Position numbers and translations under genes: made by a program
Assembly (NCBI GenBank): GCA_016934645.1
Contig: JAFGSL010000569.1
Location: 1-11,652, forward strand
Reading direction: 5' to 3'
From: Anaerolineae bacterium
GTDB taxonomy: Bacteria > Chloroflexota > Anaerolineae > B4-G1 > SLSP01
Length of the DNA: 11,652 nt
Shown: in pieces, positions 7,066 through 11,652 of the stretch
Numbering within the stretch: position 1 is the stretch's first letter
Layout: every line of letters starts with the position of its first letter
The notes under the pieces: model-generated
The model's input: only the letters and a program-made list of their open reading frames with translations
Database searches by the model: none
Told to the model about the DNA's origin: nothing

Positions 7066-7083
7066 GCCGTCTACAGTCTACAG
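7051..7083. repeat. GTCTAC-rich short repeat cluster
   Basis: GTCTAC occurs at 7055, 7069 and 7076; the last two form a tandem GTCTACA GTCTACA, and an inverted near-copy (GGTAGATAGG) lies in the terminator arm at 7036-7045. The repeats fill the gap between the glycosyltransferase and mrp stops. A related string, AGACTACAGAAGTCT, lies upstream of def at 8788-8802. This looks like a dispersed intergenic repeat, but copies outside the window cannot be seen. Confidence 0.45.
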
Positions 7084-8172
7084 CTAATGCTTGTGCGGAT
7101 GTGGGTCGGGCGTCGCAGCGATGACACCGGCAACAACCTCGACGAGTGGTTCGAATTCGTCGTTCGTATATGCCTCGATCTGCCCGGCATCGCCGAGACG
7201 TGCCATCTCCGGATCGATGCCCAGTTTACCCAGGAAGCGTGTACCGAAGGCGTTCGCCATCTCTTCCGAATTGCCTTTGCCGAACAATTCAAAGCGCTCC
7301 CCACACTTCGGACAGGTGACGTAGCTCATATTCTCCACCACGCCGATAAGGGGTATGTTCAGATGCCCGGCCATATTCGCGGCTTTACGTACGACCATCT
7401 CCGCCAAATCCTGCGGCGATGTGACCAGCACGACGCCCGTGACCGGCAAGCCCTGCATCACGGTCAACGCTGCGTCGGAGGTACCGGGCGGCATATCAAC
7501 GACTAACGCGTCCAGGTCACCCCAGAAAACATCGCTCCAGAACTGGTTGATCGCGCTGGTAATCAGCGGGCCGCGCCAGATGACGGCATCTTCTTCGTTT
7601 TGCAGCATCAGATTGATGGACATGAGCTTGATGCCACCCGATGTCTGCGGCGGCATGATGCCCAACGGCGAGGTCGATGGTGCCTCGCGGACGCCGAACA
7701 GCTTGGGTATGCTCGGTCCGGTGATGTCGGAATCCAGCACACCCACGCGCAATCCCTTGCGCCGCAGTCCCGCAGCGATCATCGCCGCCACCGTGGACTT
7801 TCCCACTCCGCCCTTGCCACTCATCACAGCGATCACCGTCTTGATGCGGTTAAGATTACCAGCAGGGAAATTGGACTGTTGCTGGCGAGAAGTCTGCAAC
7901 ACCTCGCGCAGGTGCGCTTTCTCCTCTTCATTCATCACCGTGAGTGCGATTTCGACATCCAGTCCCTCGGCCAAACCATCCACGGCCTGCGCGGCATCCG
8001 CCGCGATGTTATCTTGCAGGGGACAATTCGCCACCGTCAACGCAATCGTTACTTTGATGTTTTTGCCACGGATGCGCACCTGACGCACCATGCCCAAATC
8101 CACGATATTGCGCCGCAGTTCAGGATCCATCACCTGGCGCAGCGCGTCCAGCACCTTTTTTTCCGTTATCAC
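7084..8172 (-). CDS. mrp: Mrp/ApbC/NBP35-family P-loop ATPase, Fe-S cluster carrier
   Basis: A 362-residue protein with two domains. Residues 1-90 form a MIP18 (DUF59) domain with DPELRRNIVDLGMV (16-29) and the TVANCPLQD region containing Cys50. Residues 108-350 form the Mrp/NBP35 ATPase: deviant Walker A GKGGVGKST (119-127), SDITGPSIPKLFG (148-160), VVDMPPGTSD (224-233) and CPKC (287-290). The CxxC lies at the dimer interface in the family and holds a bridging 4Fe-4S cluster delivered to target apoproteins in the cytoplasm. The C-terminus is His-rich (HPHKH). The start is GTG 8172, five bases after AGGAGG (8178-8183). An ATG at 8174 overlaps it in another frame and stops at once. It lies 36 bases downstream of def on the same strand, so the two are probably cotranscribed. 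Confidence 0.95.
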   Translation of the reverse strand: MITEKKVLDALRQVMDPELRRNIVDLGMVRQVRIRGKNIKVTIALTVANCPLQDNIAADAAQAVDGLAEGLDVEIALTVMNEEEKAHLREVLQTSRQQQSNFPAGNLNRIKTVIAVMSGKGGVGKSTVAAMIAAGLRRKGLRVGVLDSDITGPSIPKLFGVREAPSTSPLGIMPPQTSGGIKLMSINLMLQNEEDAVIWRGPLITSAINQFWSDVFWGDLDALVVDMPPGTSDAALTVMQGLPVTGVVLVTSPQDLAEMVVRKAANMAGHLNIPLIGVVENMSYVTCPKCGERFELFGKGNSEEMANAFGTRFLGKLGIDPEMARLGDAGQIEAYTNDEFEPLVEVVAGVIAATPDPHPHKH

Positions 8173-8177
8173 ATAAA

Positions 8178-8183
8178 CCTCCT
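8178..8183 (-). promoter_or_regulatory. Ribosome-binding site fixing the GTG start of mrp
   Basis: AGGAGG on the minus strand lies five bases before GTG 8172. The overlapping ATG (8174-8172) is followed directly by TGA in its own frame, so GTG is the only sensible start. Confidence 0.7.
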
Positions 8184-8208
8184 AGTCTTTATTTCGCCAG
8201 CCAGAGAC

Positions 8209-8766
8209 TCAAACAGACGCCGTTTTGGCACGCTGCTGCCGTGCATATTCCACTTCGGCCTGTTCTTCCTCACCGGCTGTCACTTCCCAAATACGATCCG
8301 GGGCTACCAGGCGATCTGTATACAACACGCCATTGCAGTGATCGATTTCGTGCTGGAAGACGCGTGCCAGGAAACCACGCGGGCGAAGGCGAAACGATTT
8401 GCCGAAGCGATCCAGCCCGCGCACGACGATTTCCGTCGCGCGTTCTACCTCCCCTGCGTAGCCAGGGATAGAAAGACAGCCCTCCACCCCGACCTCTGTC
8501 TCACGGCCTTCCTTGACGACTTCCGGGTTCAGCACGACGAAGAGCTTGCCACTGTTGGGATCGTCTTCCTCTTCCGGTATTTCAACGATGATCGCCCGTA
8601 CCATTTCACCGACCTGCACGGCTGCCAATCCCACACCGTTTGCAGTGTCCACCGTCTCGATCATATCCTGGATCAAGGTACGCACCTCCGGTGTAACTTT
8701 TCGCACCGGATGCGAGTGCTTGCGTAAACGTGGATCTCCCACAGTAATGATTTCCCGTAATGCCAT
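8209..8766 (-). CDS. def: Peptide deformylase
   Basis: A 185-residue cytoplasmic metalloenzyme that removes the formyl group from the initiator methionine of nascent proteins. All three family motifs are present: GVGLAAVQ (44-51), EGCLS (95-99, metal-ligand Cys97) and QHEIDH (138-143, metal-ligand His139 and His143 with catalytic Glu140). The N-terminal ITVGDPRLR (7-15) is also typical. Residues 65-74 (PEEEDDPNSG) form an acidic loop, and the last 20 residues are a charged tail beyond the usual end. The start ATG 8766 follows GGGAGG (8771-8776). The frame stays open a few codons further upstream, but a start there would lie on the ribosome site itself. It is the first gene of a probable def-mrp operon. 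The usual partner fmt is not in the window. Confidence 0.96.
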   Translation of the reverse strand: MALREIITVGDPRLRKHSHPVRKVTPEVRTLIQDMIETVDTANGVGLAAVQVGEMVRAIIVEIPEEEDDPNSGKLFVVLNPEVVKEGRETEVGVEGCLSIPGYAGEVERATEIVVRGLDRFGKSFRLRPRGFLARVFQHEIDHCNGVLYTDRLVAPDRIWEVTAGEEEQAEVEYARQQRAKTASV

Positions 8767-8991
8767 ATATCCTCCCAAATAAACTATAGACTACAGAAGT
8801 CTCACGATATGCCCTATTGAACTACTGATCCGAACGATTTGCTAAACTTCCTACGCCTATAACGGCAGCGGAATGGCTTTAGTTTTTCATGTTCAGGTCA
8901 GTAACACTTTCGTCAAACGAAAAACCTACACGGCGCAAGCACGTGTCCCGATTTTTGTAGTCTTACATCCTGACTATTGTACCACAACCGA
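8767..8991. other. 225-bp intergenic region upstream of def
   Basis: It contains the leader of def and the 3' flank of the cNBD/PH gene. An inverted repeat AGACT-ACAGA-AGTCT (8788-8802) overlaps a possible minus-strand -10 box TATAGT (8783-8788), for which no good -35 is visible. TTTCGT-CAA-ACGAAA forms a 6-bp hairpin at about 8908-8922. A possible terminator (8920-8946) is listed separately. No ORF or RNA gene is recognised. Confidence 0.5.
8920..8946 (-). terminator. Weak candidate terminator for the cNBD/PH gene
   Basis: On the minus strand ACACG (8942-8946) pairs with CGTGT (8928-8932), followed by AGG and five T (complement of 8920-8924). The stem is only five base pairs, so this is a marginal intrinsic terminator about 45 bases after the upstream stop. 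Confidence 0.3.
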
Positions 8992-11085
8992 CTAGTACCC
9001 CTCTTTGCGCAGGTTATCATACGTCGCGAACCAACTCAGCAGTTCGTCCTGCCGCCGTGTCGCCTCGATCTGCCGCTGGTGCTGAGTATAGGCATACTGG
9101 CGGTCAGAAATCAGGGAACGAATCTTGGCCGGATGGCGCACCCACTTTAACTCGAACCGCCCCTCGCGCCCCGCCGTTTCGAATTGCACGTGCCCAAACT
9201 TGAGAAATTGTCCCCAGAAACCCGGCACCTCGAAACTGAGGTTCTGGATACGATCCAGGCGTGCTTCACGCCGCGCTTCGCGCAGCAACAACGGCTTCTG
9301 TTCCACCAAAATCACGTGGCTGGGCGTGAGTTGCACGTAATCATTGCGCCAGTCTTCGACAAACCACAACAAGGCCGCCAGCAGGATGGCTTCCAGGATA
9401 AGCCAGGCAACCAGCCAAGAGGCGAAGTGCTCGCTTCCCGCTTCCCGAAGGTTCAATAAGAACACACCACCACCAATGGTCAGAGCTAGGAGGGGGATGA
9501 AAACCCCCATATAACGCAGCAAACCAAGGAGCCAGAACCGTCTCAGGATGATGGTACCACCGTCGTCGGTCTCCACCCACGAAGGAGGGAAAAGGTATTC
9601 CCACAACCAGCTAAACGTCAACAACAACCATAGACGACGAACAGGTTGTGGCGGGGGCAAAGTCTTGCTCGGCGGAATTGAGGGCGCTTTCTCGATTTTG
9701 AGGCGGCGCGCCAGCAGATCGCGGATTTGCCCGCGCGAGCGAAGCAGGTCGCGGGCTTTCGAGCGCTCGATTTGTTGGAAGATCATATCCCGTACACGCC
9801 CGGGATGAGGAATGCTGTCCATATCGATGTCCACGGTTTCACCGGCCGTCTGAAGGACCAAGTTGCCGTAATCGAGCACGTTAGCCGTCAAACCTGTACG
9901 CACTTCGTAGATATCCTGGATGGTATCCAGCGCGCACTCTTCGGAATGCACCTCAAATGGCCAATCGCGCTCGATGTGCACCACGCGTTGCGTCGTCAGC
10001 ACAAAGAAGTCGTCACGCCAATTCAAGTATTGCCAGACCACAACGCCAATTGAAGCAAGAACTGGAATCGCCACCACAATCGCGAAAATCGACGCTAACG
10101 GCGTGCCCCTCGAAGACAAGAAAGATAACGCTGGCGTCAGCAAAGCAAAGAAGAGCAACGGCACGATGACCTGACGGAACACGCGTGTCCAATGACGTTG
10201 CACGACATATACGATCCACTCATCATCACGCAACCAATCGAACGTCTGCACCTTGCGACGCGCATCGACGATCTCCGAGACATTCAATCGATTTGTCCAC
10301 CGCGGATTCTTTCCCAAAAGCGCGGTGAAATCGTCGCGCAACAGATAAAACACCCGTGCCTGGCCGTCAGCGGTCGCCAGGACATCGTGGAAATCGCCGA
10401 CCAACAACCCAGTTTCTCCGGCTATGTCGCCGACTTCCAACCACCCCACTTCCTTAACAAGGCCAGCGGGATCAATCTTGGTGAGTTGAATGCGGCCTTC
10501 TAGCACAAGCAGCAAGCGATCGGAAATCTCGCCCTGGCGAAAAAGCCATTCTCCATTCCCATACACCTGGTCATGGACGAATGGCACAATCCTATACAAC
10601 TCGTCTTCCCAACGTTCTGCGCGGAAGTTTTGAAACAAGGGGATCGCCTCCAGTAAGTCGACGACCCGCGCCGGTTGCAGCGGCCCCGGCAGGCGCTCCC
10701 GCAGATAGGTGCTCTGGTCATAGATTTTGATCAGCTCCCTGAAAAGCAAATACAGCAAACGCGTTTTCTCCACAGCTGCCGCATTCACGCCCTCAAGCTG
10801 CTGGACGGCCACTTCCATACGTCCAAACACCTCACCGGCCTGGTGTTCTGCGATCTGGGTCACGTTGCCCAGTTCATCCACGCGCGTCAGTTGGACTTTC
10901 CCCTCCATGATCACACACAGACGATCCGGCAATTGTTCTTGACTCAAAATCCGTTCTCCCGGCTCATACACCCGCTCCCGGACAAAAGGAACCATGCGCA
11001 TGAGCGCATCCTCACCGGTACTGCCAGTAAGATTCTGAAACAGAGGAATCTTTTTTAATTGCGCCAAAACGTCTTGTGGTTCCAT
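8992..11085 (-). CDS. Membrane protein with two cNMP-binding-like domains and two (2 TM + bacterial PH) units
   Basis: A 697-residue protein built from two duplications. Residues 10-125 and 145-260 are cyclic-nucleotide-binding-like (CRP-type) beta-rolls, recognisable by IPLFQN (13-18 and 148-153), MVPFV/IVPFV, DRLCVIMEGKVQLTRVD (54-70) and DRLLLVLEGRIQLTKID (189-205). Residues 303-352 form two membrane helices, followed by a bacterial PH (DUF304/YdbS-like) domain, WRDDFFVLTTQRVVHIE...HPGRVRDMI (356-435). A charged, then Pro-rich linker (436-483) leads to a second helix pair (515-575) and a second PH domain, WRNDYVQLTPSHVILVE...HPAKIRSLI (579-659). The tail is polar and probably helical. The likely role is a membrane-anchored sensor or scaffold; no enzymatic domain is seen. 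Neither cNMP domain shows the canonical phosphate-binding Arg, so ligand binding is doubtful. The start ATG 11085 follows AAGAGG; a TATAAT at 11105-11110 may be its -10 box, but no good -35 is present. Confidence 0.85.
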   Translation of the reverse strand: MEPQDVLAQLKKIPLFQNLTGSTGEDALMRMVPFVRERVYEPGERILSQEQLPDRLCVIMEGKVQLTRVDELGNVTQIAEHQAGEVFGRMEVAVQQLEGVNAAAVEKTRLLYLLFRELIKIYDQSTYLRERLPGPLQPARVVDLLEAIPLFQNFRAERWEDELYRIVPFVHDQVYGNGEWLFRQGEISDRLLLVLEGRIQLTKIDPAGLVKEVGWLEVGDIAGETGLLVGDFHDVLATADGQARVFYLLRDDFTALLGKNPRWTNRLNVSEIVDARRKVQTFDWLRDDEWIVYVVQRHWTRVFRQVIVPLLFFALLTPALSFLSSRGTPLASIFAIVVAIPVLASIGVVVWQYLNWRDDFFVLTTQRVVHIERDWPFEVHSEECALDTIQDIYEVRTGLTANVLDYGNLVLQTAGETVDIDMDSIPHPGRVRDMIFQQIERSKARDLLRSRGQIRDLLARRLKIEKAPSIPPSKTLPPPQPVRRLWLLLTFSWLWEYLFPPSWVETDDGGTIILRRFWLLGLLRYMGVFIPLLALTIGGGVFLLNLREAGSEHFASWLVAWLILEAILLAALLWFVEDWRNDYVQLTPSHVILVEQKPLLLREARREARLDRIQNLSFEVPGFWGQFLKFGHVQFETAGREGRFELKWVRHPAKIRSLISDRQYAYTQHQRQIEATRRQDELLSWFATYDNLRKEGY

Positions 11086-11122
11086 AGCATTAGCCTCTTA
11101 CCAAATTATACTACAATTGACT

Positions 11123-11557
11123 TCACTTTACCGGCGTAACACCTTTCTTCAAGATGATGTTGCCATACTTCGCCGTCTCGCCCGTCATCACAACGGCAAA
11201 GGCCTGCCGCGTGCGTTCGTAGAAGGCGAAACGTTCGATGCAGGCGATAGGCGGCGTCTCGGGCCAGTGCCGGTCGATAGCGGCGCGAAAGCTGGCTTCG
11301 ACAGTAGGATCGAGCGTGTCGCCGGGGACGGGGGCCATCATCAACACCGGGCTATCGACGTAGGTGTCCAGCGCGAACAGCGGCAGGATCGCGTCCAGTA
11401 GATCGGCGACGCGCAGCCCATCGGCGCGCAGCACGCGGGCATTGCAGCTTTCGCCAGGGAAGTGCGCGTCCGCCAGGACAATTTCATCGCCGTGTCCCAT
11501 CCGGCAGAGCAATGCGAGCAAATCAGGACTCAACAATGGAGAAATGCCAACGAGCAT
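11123..11557 (-). CDS. fucU: FucU/RbsD-family sugar mutarotase (L-fucose mutarotase-like)
   Basis: A 144-residue cytoplasmic protein of the family that interconverts alpha and beta anomers of L-fucose (FucU) or pyran and furan forms of ribose (RbsD), feeding sugar kinases and isomerases. The start [17 protein letters not shown], the active-site stretch [15 protein letters not shown] (20-34, with His22 and Asp30) and the C-terminal RFAFYERT plus [11 protein letters not shown] block match FucU better than RbsD. The length is normal. ATG 11557 follows a very strong AAGGAGG (11564-11570) at six bases. The stop of the preceding gene is only 24 bases upstream, so they are probably cotranscribed. 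The exact sugar is not certain. Confidence 0.93.
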   Translation of the reverse strand: MLVGISPLLSPDLLALLCRMGHGDEIVLADAHFPGESCNARVLRADGLRVADLLDAILPLFALDTYVDSPVLMMAPVPGDTLDPTVEASFRAAIDRHWPETPPIACIERFAFYERTRQAFAVVMTGETAKYGNIILKKGVTPVK

Positions 11558-11581
11558 GAATAGCCTCCTTAGGAATGGGAA

Positions 11582-11652
11582 TTAAATAACTGTCCGGGTG
11601 GGCAGGACACGGTAGTTCCATTGCGGCAGGACAGTGTCAAACACAATCCGCA
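11582..11652 (-). CDS. C-terminal 22 residues of an upstream gene (unrecognised)
   Basis: One minus-strand frame entering from the right edge is open for 22 codons and stops with TAA at 11582-11584. The visible end reads RIVFDTVLPQW and then NYRVLPTRTVI, protein-like with GC-rich codons similar to the neighbours. The stop is 24 bases before the fucU start and just upstream of its ribosome site, as expected for an operon partner. The fragment is too short to name. A sugar enzyme or transporter would fit the context, but that is inference. Confidence 0.5.
   Translation of the reverse strand, partial: RIVFDTVLPQWNYRVLPTRTVI

Noticed and set aside
7051..7083. Short repeats as a CRISPR array
   Set aside because: The units are 6-7 bp with no spacer structure and no cas genes nearby.
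7600..8727. A 375-codon plus-strand open frame opposite mrp and def
   Set aside because: It runs across two firmly identified minus-strand genes and the gap between them, and its protein is rich in His, Arg and Gln with no recognisable domain. It is an antisense shadow of GC-rich coding DNA.
1..11652. tRNA, rRNA, transposase or integrase genes
   Set aside because: No tRNA-like cloverleaf, rRNA stretch, DDE transposase or recombinase motif was recognised on either strand, though short or degenerate elements could be missed by eye.

Overview
The window looks like a piece of a mid-to-high-GC, free-living bacterial chromosome. The best guess is the Chloroflexota (Anaerolineae or Caldilineae type). 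This rests on a plant/cyanobacteria-like GlgC, a sugar-handling neighbourhood, a multipass GT39-like membrane glycosyltransferase and a large bacterial PH-domain/cNMP-domain membrane protein. No rRNA, tRNA or other taxonomic marker is present, so the lineage is inference.

Layout, left to right. (1) The 5' part of an aldo/keto reductase-like gene on the minus strand, cut by the window edge. (2) A 302-bp gap holding one possible 31-codon ORF and some inverted repeats. (3) A visibly AT-rich 703-aa AIPR-family protein with a Mrr-like nuclease motif near its N-terminus. This is a probable phage-defence gene acquired on its own and dropped into a housekeeping sugar locus. (4) A glgC-PHP pair on the minus strand, with the stop and start separated by one base. 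(5) Back-to-back promoters that drive glgC leftward and a GT39-like membrane glycosyltransferase rightward; the rightward promoter predicts a nearly leaderless mRNA. (6) A strong hairpin terminator, then a def-mrp pair (peptide deformylase and an Fe-S carrier ATPase) on the minus strand. (7) A 697-aa membrane protein made of two cNMP-binding-like domains followed by two copies of a (2 TM + bacterial PH) unit. (8) A FucU/RbsD-type sugar mutarotase. (9) The last 22 codons of the gene upstream of it.

How the genes relate. GlgC makes ADP-glucose for glycogen, FucU interconverts sugar anomers, and the aldo/keto reductase and PHP proteins are putative small-molecule enzymes, so much of the window is carbohydrate metabolism. 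Def and Mrp are general housekeeping functions. The AIPR gene is the clear outlier in base composition. The cNBD/PH membrane protein is the outlier in domain architecture. I see no CRISPR array, transposase, integrase, tRNA or rRNA.
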